A stretch of DNA of 64,000 nt from an uncultured Lewinella sp. (GTDB taxonomy: Bacteria; Bacteroidota; Bacteroidia; Chitinophagales; Saprospiraceae): NCBI GenBank assembly GCA_937873655.1, contig CALMYQ010000120.1:1-64000 (forward strand). The letters run 5' to 3'. Below the pieces are notes generated by a model that saw only the letters and a program-made list of their open reading frames with translations, made no database searches and was not told the origin of the DNA. The translations under genes and the position numbers were made by a program. How positions within the stretch are numbered: position 1 is the stretch's first letter; every line of letters starts with the position of its first letter. Below, piece after piece: positions 1 through 7,851 of the stretch.

Positions 1-389
1 AATGGAAATTGCCGCATGGCTTCAAGATAAGCATGAAGGTGTTCCCTGAGCGGTAATCGAAGGGAGGTGTTCATGATTAGTGGAATTTTCACGAATATCC
101 TCCTTTTATGCTGTTTTTTAAACTGGTTGGGGGCTTAACTTAATGGGAATGAACAAAGCACTCACGCCAACTCGCTGCCAAAAGCTCGACACAAAAGCCA
201 ACGCGGGCAGCGAGTATGCGTGAGTGCAACCGTCTGATCACCGATAAACCGGTATATGACGAACTGAGCAGAGACCGAAATTGATCCCGAAACCTGCAGA
301 AAAATTGCAAGATCAAATCCGCCGCCGTATATTTGATGAGGCGTAGGAGTCAAACCTCCCGTCGTCCTTTCCGATTCAATTATTAGCGT
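1..389. other. Left-edge region without a clear gene
   Basis: No convincing complete gene is visible. An open frame entering from the left edge ends with TGA at 47-49 (last residues EIAAWLQDKHEGVP) and could be the tail of a truncated upstream gene. A 21-codon hydrophobic ORF at 73-138 (MISGIFTNILLLCCF...) follows an unusually good Shine-Dalgarno run (GGGAGGTG) but may be chance. A large inverted repeat sits at 158-227 and is listed separately. No TAnnTTTG promoter for the gene at 390 was recognised. An antisense frame crosses the region but has no protein-like features. Confidence 0.4.
158..227. repeat. Large imperfect inverted repeat (22-nt arms)
   Basis: The arm at 158-179 (GCACTCACGC, CA, ACTCGCTGCC) is the reverse complement of the arm at 206-227 (GGCAGCGAGT, AT, GCGTGAGTGC), except for two opposed central bases. 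This gives 20 of 22 possible pairs around a 26-nt loop. It lies about 160 bp upstream of the effector-like gene. No T-run follows on the plus strand; on the minus strand it is followed by TTTGTT. It could be a bidirectional terminator, a mobile-element end, or a site recognised as folded DNA or RNA. The function is unknown. Confidence 0.7.
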
Positions 390-2180
390 ATGACCACCTT
401 TGCCCGTACCTTCCTCCGTTCTGATAAGAGAGCTGCCGGTCATCGAGCTGCGGGCGTTTCCGCTGTTCCCTCATTTCAGGATAACCGCCCTGAAGCAACC
501 CTTCAGCGGCAGGTCAGGCATTGGACGGAAGCCTCCCCGGCACAGCAAAAAAGCACTGCCGGCCAGGTCATCCAGCGATATGAACCGGATGAAGACGAGG
601 TAAATGACGAATTCCGGATCCATATAGCAAAGGAAAAAAAATGGATAACGGTCACCTTATTTCGGGTGGTCCGGAATAAGGGATGGGAATTCCAAACCGA
701 GGAAGGAGACATTATTTTTGTTGCCAATCAACGCAATATTAAAAAGGGAGGGGGTGAAGAGGAAGAAGAAAAAAAAGGCCGGGGTAAAAAAAGATCATTT
801 TTTGACTCCGAAACAACCTATACAACCTGCCAATACCCCGGGTGCGATACCAAATTTGAAGACAAGGATGAATTGTACGACCACCTCCGTATGAAGCACC
901 CTTTTCCCGATGAACCCAGTTATCCTTACCTGCTTTTCGGCGGACAAAGTGCCCTGACCCATGTACTCCGGAAAAACTGGAAAAAAGGGAAGAAGAATCC
1001 GCAGTTCCGGGGTGTCAGCAAAGCTACCGGCGGCGGTTTCCATTCAGAATGGAACGCGGGCAAGGAAGTACCCAAAAAGCGCAAGAAGGACTCCTCGCAT
1101 CCCGAGTTTTCAGCCACCACCAGCGTACCCGGATTCATGGACCAAGAAGAAGGCGCGCCTGAAAGCCTTTTCCTGACCGGCGAACCCCATTGCGGCATCT
1201 GCTCCAATACCCTGCCCAAAGCCGGGTTGCCGCTGGGATATCCGACGAACGCAAGACCCAGCCAGTCACAAGGGTATCATATTCCCACCTCCGCTCCAAA
1301 CCAGGGAACGGTTTTTGAGGATTTCAAGGACAAGGGCAAAAATCCGGATTACAAAACCTCTGAGTACCGCGGTTTTGGAAGAGTCAATTTCCCAAGCTGC
1401 CTGGATACCGCCCAGGCGCACAATGATAAATTGCTGAAACAACACAGCAAAAAAGGCGGCGAGCAATACCTGAAATTCATGACCCAGTCGATGGCGCTCA
1501 ACAAAGACCGCTACGACAACTTTTTTGAAAAGCTGGGTGAGAAAGAAAAAAGCCGGGATGACCTGAAGCGGCAGATGGTTCAGTATCCGATCCCGGAAAA
1601 TCCGAACACTTTCATGCCGTATTGCCCGTCCCCTTTATGGAAGCCCAATGAGGAATCGGAAGAAGATCAGCGATACGAGGAATTAAGGCAAAAAATTCAA
1701 CTGGAGCGATTGATTATTTCCATATCCCGGAGTTTTGAAAAGGTTTTGAAAAAAGGGGAAATTGAAATCGACGAATCAGAGGAAGAAAATATTGACCCGG
1801 TGGCCGTCAACAACTGTCTGATCAAGGCTATGAATAGCGGGGAAACACCGGATTTAAATATTGTAAAGATCATTCGCCTGATCATTTTTGAAGAAGTGGG
1901 AACCAAGTACGGAGCATACCTGCAAGCCCGGCCGGAGGTTATCTATACCATTGCCCGGGCGCTTGGTCTCGCCGGCGTACACGTCCGCATTTACATGAGA
2001 GGTGAACCGGATGAAAACGGGGAAAATGACCTTGAACTTTCGCAGGTATTTGTCATTCAGGACGACGGTACGGTAATTGAAGTGGAAGGAGACGAAGTAG
2101 ATCAATATCCTGAACCGGCCAACGGAAATATCGACATTGAGCATATGGGGGGCAATCATTTTGAGGCCCTCGATGATTGA
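390..2180 (+). CDS. Multi-domain effector-like protein: DNRPEA leader, C2H2 zinc finger, OTU/papain-like Cys-His domain
   Basis: 596 residues with no signal peptide. Residues 25-65 resemble the low-complexity leader (DNRPEA at 31-36, then a Gln-rich stretch) seen on Bacteroidota proteins thought to be cargo of extracellular contractile injection systems. A Lys/Glu-rich linker (118-136) precedes a textbook C2H2 finger: C147, C152, H165, H170 (spacing 4/12/4). The centre holds HSE (218-220) and PHCGIC (266-271), spaced like the zinc-ligand and proton-shuttle motifs of nucleic-acid or toxin deaminases; this is only a possibility. The C-terminus (468-596) has NNCLIKA (C476) and GGNHFEAL (H590), the Cys and His blocks of OTU-like or polymorphic-toxin papain-fold proteases. 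What is seen is the motifs; an injected effector with deubiquitinase-like activity is inference. The ATG at 390 is the first in frame, and no strong ribosome site is visible. Confidence 0.7.
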   Translation: MTTFARTFLRSDKRAAGHRAAGVSAVPSFQDNRPEATLQRQVRHWTEASPAQQKSTAGQVIQRYEPDEDEVNDEFRIHIAKEKKWITVTLFRVVRNKGWEFQTEEGDIIFVANQRNIKKGGGEEEEEKKGRGKKRSFFDSETTYTTCQYPGCDTKFEDKDELYDHLRMKHPFPDEPSYPYLLFGGQSALTHVLRKNWKKGKKNPQFRGVSKATGGGFHSEWNAGKEVPKKRKKDSSHPEFSATTSVPGFMDQEEGAPESLFLTGEPHCGICSNTLPKAGLPLGYPTNARPSQSQGYHIPTSAPNQGTVFEDFKDKGKNPDYKTSEYRGFGRVNFPSCLDTAQAHNDKLLKQHSKKGGEQYLKFMTQSMALNKDRYDNFFEKLGEKEKSRDDLKRQMVQYPIPENPNTFMPYCPSPLWKPNEESEEDQRYEELRQKIQLERLIISISRSFEKVLKKGEIEIDESEEENIDPVAVNNCLIKAMNSGETPDLNIVKIIRLIIFEEVGTKYGAYLQARPEVIYTIARALGLAGVHVRIYMRGEPDENGENDLELSQVFVIQDDGTVIEVEGDEVDQYPEPANGNIDIEHMGGNHFEALDD

Positions 2181-2237
2181 CCCTGCGGGGATTTCAGCTT
2201 GCCGGTCGAAACGGCGACACAGATCAAACCGATAATA

Positions 2238-3008
2238 ATGAAAACGCACTTTTCTCTTTTTCTGATTCTGGCCTGCCAAACGGTCTTCTCCCAATCCTGG
2301 ATTGCCGGCGATACGGTGGGACTGGAAGTCAACACAGTTGCCACCTCATTTGAAGCCGATTCCGGCGTAAGTTTTGACATCGATTGCGACGGCGCCGAAG
2401 ATTTCAGGATCTATTCATCCGGCCCGGCCGGCATGAGCTGGCCCTGGATGCGATTATCATTTCATATGGAAGACAGCGTAGAGGTCTTCAATTCGAATAC
2501 CGGATTTGTGACGACCTTTGAAATCGGGGATACCCTTTGGTTGGATGTCGATTCGGATTGGACTGCCCACCTGGATTTTATTTACGGTACCGGCCAGGTG
2601 GGGCCCTATGGCCAGGCTGAGATCTCCAAAAAATACATCGCCTTCAGGAAAAAAGCGGCAACAGACACCCTGTATTGCTATCTCCTCTTTTCCAGTCAAG
2701 GTATCAATTTCACCGTTCATCAAGTCATCTCGCATTGCGGAACCAATCCGCTGGAAATGCTGCTCGGCACGGAAGGCGTTCAGGAAAATGCACCCTTGAA
2801 GGTGTTGCCGAATCCGACAACCGGCGAAATCCAGGTGACGGAAGGGGTTAAAGGATTGGAAATTTACAGCCTTGGCGGCAAGTTGGTTTATGCGGAAAAA
2901 AGCCCCGGGGGCCACTCGGATCTGAGCCGGTTGGAGAACGGCATTTATCTGGTGAAAATCATCGGCGACGGCTATTTCGTGGTGCAAAAATTGATCAAAA
3001 CGGATTGA
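2238..3008 (+). CDS. Secreted protein with T9SS type A sorting domain
   Basis: 256 residues from the ATG at 2238, chosen because it begins a clean signal peptide (MKTHFSLFLILACQTVFSQ); the longer open frame from 2199 would bury it. The middle (about 25-180) is Asp-rich with no domain I recognise. The last 70 residues carry the Por secretion-system sorting signature: LPNPTTGE, then a hydrophobic strand with IYSLGGKLV, then LENGIYLVKI and a C-terminal KLIKTD. The protein is therefore predicted to cross the outer membrane by type IX secretion and be anchored or released. It begins 57 bp after the effector-like gene on the same strand and could share its transcript. Its role is unknown. Confidence 0.8.
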   Translation: MKTHFSLFLILACQTVFSQSWIAGDTVGLEVNTVATSFEADSGVSFDIDCDGAEDFRIYSSGPAGMSWPWMRLSFHMEDSVEVFNSNTGFVTTFEIGDTLWLDVDSDWTAHLDFIYGTGQVGPYGQAEISKKYIAFRKKAATDTLYCYLLFSSQGINFTVHQVISHCGTNPLEMLLGTEGVQENAPLKVLPNPTTGEIQVTEGVKGLEIYSLGGKLVYAEKSPGGHSDLSRLENGIYLVKIIGDGYFVVQKLIKTD

Positions 3009-3021
3009 ACCGGCCTAATCC

Positions 3022-3183
3022 TCAATCCCCGAAGTCCGCTTTGGTCAGGCCCAACACCATCGAATCCTGCAATTCGCCGGTAAGGGTGCGGAAGTCGCTG
3101 CGCAGATCGCCTTCTCTCCGAAAACCCAGTTTGCGCACCAGGCGCTGGCTGGCGTAGTTGTCGGAAGAGGTTTTGATGGTCTG
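3022..3183 (-). pseudogene. 3' remnant of a GNAT N-acetyltransferase
   Basis: Read on the minus strand, this stretch encodes TIKTSSDNYASQRLVRKLGF, then RREGDLRSDFR and a terminal strand ending LGLTKADFGD with stop TGA at 3022-3024. This is the last part of a RimJ/RimL-like GNAT fold: the N-x-x-S-x-x-x-x-x-K-x-G-F helix that packs on acetyl-CoA, plus the final strands. The N-terminal two-thirds, including the pyrophosphate-binding loop, is absent: the frame meets a stop at 3217-3219 and the TonB receptor gene ends at 3245. It is a decayed or deleted gene, and marks a likely recombination breakpoint between about 3184 and 3244. Confidence 0.75.
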
Positions 3184-3190
3184 CCTCCCT

Positions 3191-3221
3191 ATTAATCGAA
3201 CAATCGACCAGTCCGGTTAAT
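3191..3221 (-). terminator. Weak hairpin downstream of the TonB receptor gene
   Basis: ATTAATCGAAC (3191-3201) pairs imperfectly (9 of 11) with GTCCGGTTAAT (3211-3221) across a 9-nt loop. It lies just after the receptor gene stop on the minus strand. The stem is AT-rich with no clear T-run, so termination is only a suggestion. Confidence 0.25.
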
Positions 3222-3244
3222 AAAGGAGCAGACCACTTCGTAGT

Positions 3245-5677
3245 TCAGAAGGCCAGCATAACACTAACCAGAAAATGCCGCCCCGCCTGCGGATAAAATC
3301 CCTGGTCAACATAGCCGGCGCCTTCCACCAGGTATCGGTAAGACCAGCCGTTGCTTTCATACAACGATCCGGTCCAGTTGTTCACCGAAAAGGCCAGCCC
3401 GATTTCCCTGAAAGGCTTTGGATGAAAGGCATACCTGATCCTAAGATCCGAAAAGAAATAGGCCGGCAGGATGTTCCGGGCATCCGATGAATTGTCCAGG
3501 TATTGCCGGCCGATATACTTGCCCAGCAAGCTGATGCTGAGGTCCTTTTTTGGGGCACCCCGCAGCGGCAGCCAGGCCACCTCACCGCCTGCGATCACGC
3601 CGGGAGAAAAAGCCAGATCTGTATTTTTCCGTTCTATGGTTTCCTGTCCGGTCCAGTTGAAATCGGCGTCATAGGCGTCGAGGTATTCTGTAAAGGAACT
3701 GACTTTGTTCTGACTGATGGTGGCCGTACCATGCGCCTGCCAGTGATCGCCGATGAGGTAATCGCCCGCCAGCTCCAGGCCCAGGCGGTAACTGTCAGGG
3801 ATATTGATCCTGATATAGGCGCCGTCGTCGTTCAACCGGCCGTTCAGCGCAAGTTGATCCTTGTAATGCATATAATACAGGTTGGCCTCAAACCCGCCTT
3901 TGGGGGCCTTGTACCGGTAACCCGCTTCGGCATTGATCAACCTTTCCGGACGGGGTTGCTGGCTGACCAGGTTATCCACATAGTCGTCGCGATTGGGTTC
4001 GCGGTTGGCTATTCCCACCGACAGGTAAATATTGGCCGACTTGCCGGCCTGGTAAAAAATGCCCGCTTTGGGATTGAAAAAGGTGTGGGATTTGCTTTGT
4101 TCCAGCCGGTCGAGCTGATCCGTCAATCCGAGGAATGTATAGCCGACACGCCGTACCTGAAGGTCGAGAAAACCGTTCAGCTTTTGGGCCAGCCGCAGGT
4201 CCATTTTTCCGAACAGGTTGAAATCGGTCTTGGTCGCATCGTTGTCGTAGTAAGGGTGGCGGATCTCTCCGGTTGAGGCGAACCGGGCCCAGATCACCTC
4301 CCCGAAATGCCGGCCGTCATACCGGTTCCAGGCGCCGCCCAATGTCAGTTTCAGCGGCCCCTCCGGGCGCTGGTAGCGCAGGCTGAAGGTGACGCCGTAA
4401 AAATCATTGTCCAGCCAGCGGCGGCGGACCAGATCGCTGGACTGAACCGTCGAATCTCCGATGGATACGGCCGGCAGACCGTAGTCCGGTAAATTTTCCT
4501 GCGCTTTGTATTCTTCATAAAACCCGGAGCCTTTGGTGTAATGCAAGGCGGCATTCAGGGTCCACCCGGGATGCAATTGGGTAAAATAATGCAATTGGTA
4601 ATGGGTCTGCTGGTAATCATCGACCTGATTGTCATAAGGTTCGCCCTCTTTTTCGGTTCCGGCTGGATTAAACGTTCTGGTTTCGGGATCATCCAGCATC
4701 GACGTGGAAATCCCATACCAGGCCTGGTAGGTTTTTTCATGGCCGGAAAAGGTCAGCAATTGAAGAGAACTGTTTCGACCCAACAGGGATGCGGACAGAT
4801 AATACGAATTCAGGTCAGCGGAAGCCCGGTCGACATACCCGTCGGAGGTAATCCTGGATAACCGCCCTTCAACCGCAAATTTCTGATTGATCAGGCCTGA
4901 GCCGAACCGGATATTCCGCTTGAGCGTATTGAAGGATCCGCCGCCGAAATTGAGCTCTGCGAACGGCTCCGGATGGAGGTTGTTGGTTTCCACATTGATG
5001 GTTGCGCCGAATGCGCCGGCCCCGTTGGTGCTCGTGCCGACGCCGCGCTGGATCTGGATCTCCTGGGCTGAACTGACGATATCCGGCAGGTCGACCCAGT
5101 AGACCTGCTGGGATTCCGCATCGTTCAGCGGCACCCCGTTGACGGTCACATTGATCCGGCTGGCATCGGTACCCCTGACCCTGATCCCGGTATAGCCGAC
5201 TCCCGCCCCGGCATCGGAGGTGACCACCACGGAGGGCGTCCAGCGCATAAGATACGGCGCGTCCTGGCCGAAATCCGACGCCGACAGGTCCTCTTTAGAG
5301 ATATTGGTATACGTGAACGGCGACAACCCCTGGGCCTTGGTGGCGGCAACCTCCAGTTCATCGAGCAGGAAGGTCTTTTGATTCAATTGCACATCCAATA
5401 CAAGCAAAGCATTTGATCCGTCGGGGCGGACCTCCCGGATCTCTTCCCGGTATCCAAGGTAGGTGAACCGGATCTCCAGCCGGTCCGCTGCCGGCATGGA
5501 CAGCCGGTACCGGCCGGCTTCATCCGTAGTCGTCCCGCTGTTGGAGGAAGCAATGAGCACGGAAGCGCCGGGCAACGGCCGGCCGCCGGGATCGGTAACC
5601 GTACCGGTAAGAACCGTTTGGGCGTTTGCCGCCCAGGGCAGCGAGAGTACAAGAAACAGTTGAAACAGAAATTTCAT
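3245..5677 (-). CDS. TonB-dependent receptor, probable thiamine (or precursor) importer
   Basis: 810 residues from the ATG at 5675-5677, which starts a signal peptide (MKFLFQLFLVLSLPWAANA); an upstream in-frame ATG adds 11 residues and is less likely. An N-terminal carboxypeptidase-regulatory-like domain (about 22-105, GTVTDPGGRPLPGA) precedes the plug (about 115-225, with GIRVRGTDASRINVTVNGVP) and a long beta-barrel ending in a terminal aromatic strand (FLVSVMLAF). The family takes up scarce ligands across the outer membrane using the TonB-ExbBD system. The leader contains a TPP riboswitch, so the substrate is very probably thiamine or a related compound, as for the riboswitch-controlled outer-membrane thiamine receptors known in Bacteroides. 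No pnuT or thi genes are adjacent. Confidence 0.85.
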   Translation of the reverse strand: MKFLFQLFLVLSLPWAANAQTVLTGTVTDPGGRPLPGASVLIASSNSGTTTDEAGRYRLSMPAADRLEIRFTYLGYREEIREVRPDGSNALLVLDVQLNQKTFLLDELEVAATKAQGLSPFTYTNISKEDLSASDFGQDAPYLMRWTPSVVVTSDAGAGVGYTGIRVRGTDASRINVTVNGVPLNDAESQQVYWVDLPDIVSSAQEIQIQRGVGTSTNGAGAFGATINVETNNLHPEPFAELNFGGGSFNTLKRNIRFGSGLINQKFAVEGRLSRITSDGYVDRASADLNSYYLSASLLGRNSSLQLLTFSGHEKTYQAWYGISTSMLDDPETRTFNPAGTEKEGEPYDNQVDDYQQTHYQLHYFTQLHPGWTLNAALHYTKGSGFYEEYKAQENLPDYGLPAVSIGDSTVQSSDLVRRRWLDNDFYGVTFSLRYQRPEGPLKLTLGGAWNRYDGRHFGEVIWARFASTGEIRHPYYDNDATKTDFNLFGKMDLRLAQKLNGFLDLQVRRVGYTFLGLTDQLDRLEQSKSHTFFNPKAGIFYQAGKSANIYLSVGIANREPNRDDYVDNLVSQQPRPERLINAEAGYRYKAPKGGFEANLYYMHYKDQLALNGRLNDDGAYIRINIPDSYRLGLELAGDYLIGDHWQAHGTATISQNKVSSFTEYLDAYDADFNWTGQETIERKNTDLAFSPGVIAGGEVAWLPLRGAPKKDLSISLLGKYIGRQYLDNSSDARNILPAYFFSDLRIRYAFHPKPFREIGLAFSVNNWTGSLYESNGWSYRYLVEGAGYVDQGFYPQAGRHFLVSVMLAF

Positions 5678-5839
5678 GATCAATGATTGAACATTAAGCA
5701 ATTTACGCATCCCGGGGCGGGGCGTATTTTTCCCAATGCCATTGATTCAGCGGCGAGGACTCAGGACATACTTTATATCAGCCGGCCTTCGACGACTGAA
5801 CGACGAAAGGCAGCACTTGTCCGAAAGCCTGTACCTGCA

Positions 5840-5928
5840 GAAGGTTTGACCTCCCTTCCCGGCATTACCCGGGCAGGTTCAATGGGTATGATCTCAGCCT
5901 GTTTAGTTAGGCACCCCAGTGAGAACAA
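5840..5928 (-). promoter_or_regulatory. TPP riboswitch (THI element)
   Basis: On the minus strand the leader reads, in order, GGGGTGCC, GGCTGAGATCATACCC, TTGAACCTG, CCGGGTAATGCCGGGAAGGGA. These are the conserved P2/J3-2 pyrimidine-sensor core (CTGAGA) and the P4/P5 pyrophosphate-binding blocks of the TPP aptamer. It sits about 160 nt upstream of the TonB receptor start codon, in the right orientation. When TPP binds, expression is expected to fall. I did not identify a definite terminator or start-codon sequestering switch in the 160-nt expression platform. Confidence 0.93.
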
Positions 5929-5933
5929 TGGTG

Positions 5934-5941
5934 CAAAGGTA
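5934..5941 (-). promoter_or_regulatory. Bacteroidota -7 box for the riboswitch transcript
   Basis: The minus strand has TACCTTTG, an exact TAnnTTTG match, placed so that transcription would begin a few bases before the TPP aptamer. No clear -33 TTTG is visible upstream. It lies just beyond the 3' end of the kinase gene. Confidence 0.55.
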
Positions 5942-5953
5942 ATAAAAAAGGAA

Positions 5954-6799
5954 TTAATGAGCGTGGAAAACCGCCAGCCCTTTGATGGGATCGCCTTCTA
6001 TCCTGCCGGGAGGAAATCCATACGCCGACAGGGTTTTTTCCAGGATTTCCGAAAAATGGACGGCTATGGAGCCGGTAAAATGAACAGGATATACACCGGA
6101 GCCGGCGAGCAGCGGCAGGTGCCGCTTGAAAAACAGCGTAAAACGATCGCCGACAAGCCGGTTGATATAGGGGTGATCAATGTTTTCCCGGAGAAAAACG
6201 GCAAATTGAGCCAGGTACCTGCTTGGAAATGCTTTCCGGTAAACAGCTTCGATGACCTCCGATTGGGCCAGACCGAACCGGTCGGCAAATTTTTGGCCGA
6301 GCTCATCCGGGACTTCATCGTACATCCAGGCACTGACCCAGGTTTTGCCGAGGTCGGCCCCGCTTCCTTCGTCCCCGAGGATGAACCCCAATCCCCCGGC
6401 GGTTCGCACGATTTGCTCACCGTCGTAATAGGCTGAATTGGAACCGGTACCCAGGATGCAGGCGATGCCCGCTGAACGGCGGCACAATGCGCGCGCTGCC
6501 CCCAGCAGGTCGGTATTGACTTCAATGATGCCGGCGGCTGGATAGGCTTTCCGGACGGCCGAACGGATCCTGGTTTGAGAGGAAGCCGGTTTGCACCCCG
6601 TCCCGTAATAAAAAATCGCTGCCGGACTGACCGGTTGGCCGACGCTGCCTTTACGGAAGGCTTCTTCGAGCCCGGCGTCGTCCAGGAAGAAGGGGTGGAT
6701 GCCCGGGAAAGCCGCAGTGTGGATGATAACGCCGTCCTGTGTCCAGGCCCAGGCGGATTTGGTAGCCCCGCTGTCGATGATCAGGGATATTGGAGACAT
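5954..6799 (-). CDS. murK: BadF/BadG-type sugar kinase, probable MurNAc/GlcNAc kinase (MurK-like)
   Basis: 281 residues of the ASKHA fold. The phosphate-1 loop is at the N-terminus (LIIDSGATKSAWAW, the DxGxTK signature of N-acetylhexosamine kinases), and a second glycine-rich block follows (ILGTGSNSAYY with GLGFILGDEGSGADLG). This family phosphorylates GlcNAc and, in Tannerella and Clostridium, MurNAc. It begins 44 bp after murQ on the same strand, so MurNAc is the likely substrate: the kinase makes MurNAc-6-P, which MurQ then cleaves. Cytoplasmic. Whether it is MurNAc-specific or takes both sugars cannot be told from sequence, so the gene symbol is tentative. No MurT-like transporter is next to it. 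Confidence 0.75.
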   Translation of the reverse strand: MSPISLIIDSGATKSAWAWTQDGVIIHTAAFPGIHPFFLDDAGLEEAFRKGSVGQPVSPAAIFYYGTGCKPASSQTRIRSAVRKAYPAAGIIEVNTDLLGAARALCRRSAGIACILGTGSNSAYYDGEQIVRTAGGLGFILGDEGSGADLGKTWVSAWMYDEVPDELGQKFADRFGLAQSEVIEAVYRKAFPSRYLAQFAVFLRENIDHPYINRLVGDRFTLFFKRHLPLLAGSGVYPVHFTGSIAVHFSEILEKTLSAYGFPPGRIEGDPIKGLAVFHAH

Positions 6800-6843
6800 G
6801 ATTCAAACTTTCTTGAAAGTGGTTGTCAGATGGGGCTAAATGA

Positions 6844-7659
6844 TCATTGCGGATTGCCGCCGGCTGACTCCAGGGCTTTCCGGACATTTCCGTGTTTCAG
6901 CAACAATTGGTTGGCCTCTTCATAGTTGAGTTTCAGCGCATGCATCAGGATTTTTGTCCCCCGGTCCACCAGCTTGTTGTTGCTCAGCTTCATGTCCACC
7001 ATCTTGTTGTCCATCACCCGGCCCAGTTTGATCATGACACTGGTGCTGATCATGTTCAGGACCAGCTTTTGGGCGGTCCCGGCTTTCATTCTCGTGCTGC
7101 CGGTAACAAATTCAGGGCCGACAATGACCTCGATGGGATAGTCGGCGTATTCGGTGATGGGCGCGCCCGGGTTGCAGGTGATGCAGCCGGTGACGATGCC
7201 TTGTTCCTGGCAATGCTTCAACCCATAAACCACGTACGGCGTTGTGCCCGAAGCAGCGATGCCCACAACGACATCCTGCGGATTGATGAAATACTGCGTA
7301 AGGTCGTGCCAGGCGAGTTCCGGATCGTCCTCCGCAGCTTCAACGGCCCTGCGGATGGCCTGGTCTCCGCCGGCGATCAGGCCGATAACCATGCCTTCCG
7401 GGACGCCGTAGGTGGGCGGGCACTCCGAAGCGTCCAGGATGCCCAACCGCCCGCTCGTGCCTGCCCCGACATAAAACAACCTGCCGCCCTCATGCATCTT
7501 TTCAGCTATCACATCCACCAGTTTTTCGATGGCGGGTATGGCCTTGTTTACGGCAGCCGGCACCGTCTGGTCTTCCCGGTTGATGTTTTCCAGCAATTCC
7601 CTGGAAGACATTTGGTCGAGATGCCTGTAATTCGATGGCGCTTCAGTGATTTTTTCCAT
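6844..7659 (-). CDS. murQ: N-acetylmuramic acid 6-phosphate etherase MurQ
   Basis: 271 residues, slightly shorter than the usual 300. The SIS fold is clear: FYVGAGTSGRLGILDASECP (phosphosugar-binding SIS motif, about 61-80), GIAASGTTPYV (second SIS loop), and the C-terminal STRMKAGTAQKLVLN block typical of MurQ, with the catalytic glutamate expected in the DASECPPT region. The enzyme removes D-lactate from MurNAc-6-P to give GlcNAc-6-P, the central step of peptidoglycan sugar recovery. It is first in a two-gene operon with the downstream sugar kinase. Cytoplasmic. Confidence 0.95.
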   Translation of the reverse strand: MEKITEAPSNYRHLDQMSSRELLENINREDQTVPAAVNKAIPAIEKLVDVIAEKMHEGGRLFYVGAGTSGRLGILDASECPPTYGVPEGMVIGLIAGGDQAIRRAVEAAEDDPELAWHDLTQYFINPQDVVVGIAASGTTPYVVYGLKHCQEQGIVTGCITCNPGAPITEYADYPIEVIVGPEFVTGSTRMKAGTAQKLVLNMISTSVMIKLGRVMDNKMVDMKLSNNKLVDRGTKILMHALKLNYEEANQLLLKHGNVRKALESAGGNPQ

Positions 7660-7732
7660 AACTAATTTTTTTTCACCCGGAGGATATAGTATTGCACGAT
7701 TTTGTTTTATCTTCGCCCCGCAATTTAAGCAT

Positions 7733-7808
<76 letters not shown>

Positions 7809-7809
<1 letters not shown>

Positions 7810-7837
7810 AATGGCTGTCCGACCCGGGCGGCCATTT
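7809..7837 (+). terminator. Rho-independent-like hairpin after tRNA-Ala
   Basis: AAATGGCTG (7809-7817) pairs with CGGCCATTT (7829-7837) with one G-U pair, followed by TTCATTTC. It directly follows the encoded CCA, as expected for the end of a single tRNA transcript. Confidence 0.5.
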
Positions 7838-7851
7838 TCATTTCAGCCCGG

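Noticed and set aside
158..227. Interpretation of the inverted repeat as an integron attC site
   Set aside because: The outer RYYYAAC/GTTRRRY core sites of attC are absent and no integrase or cassette array is visible.
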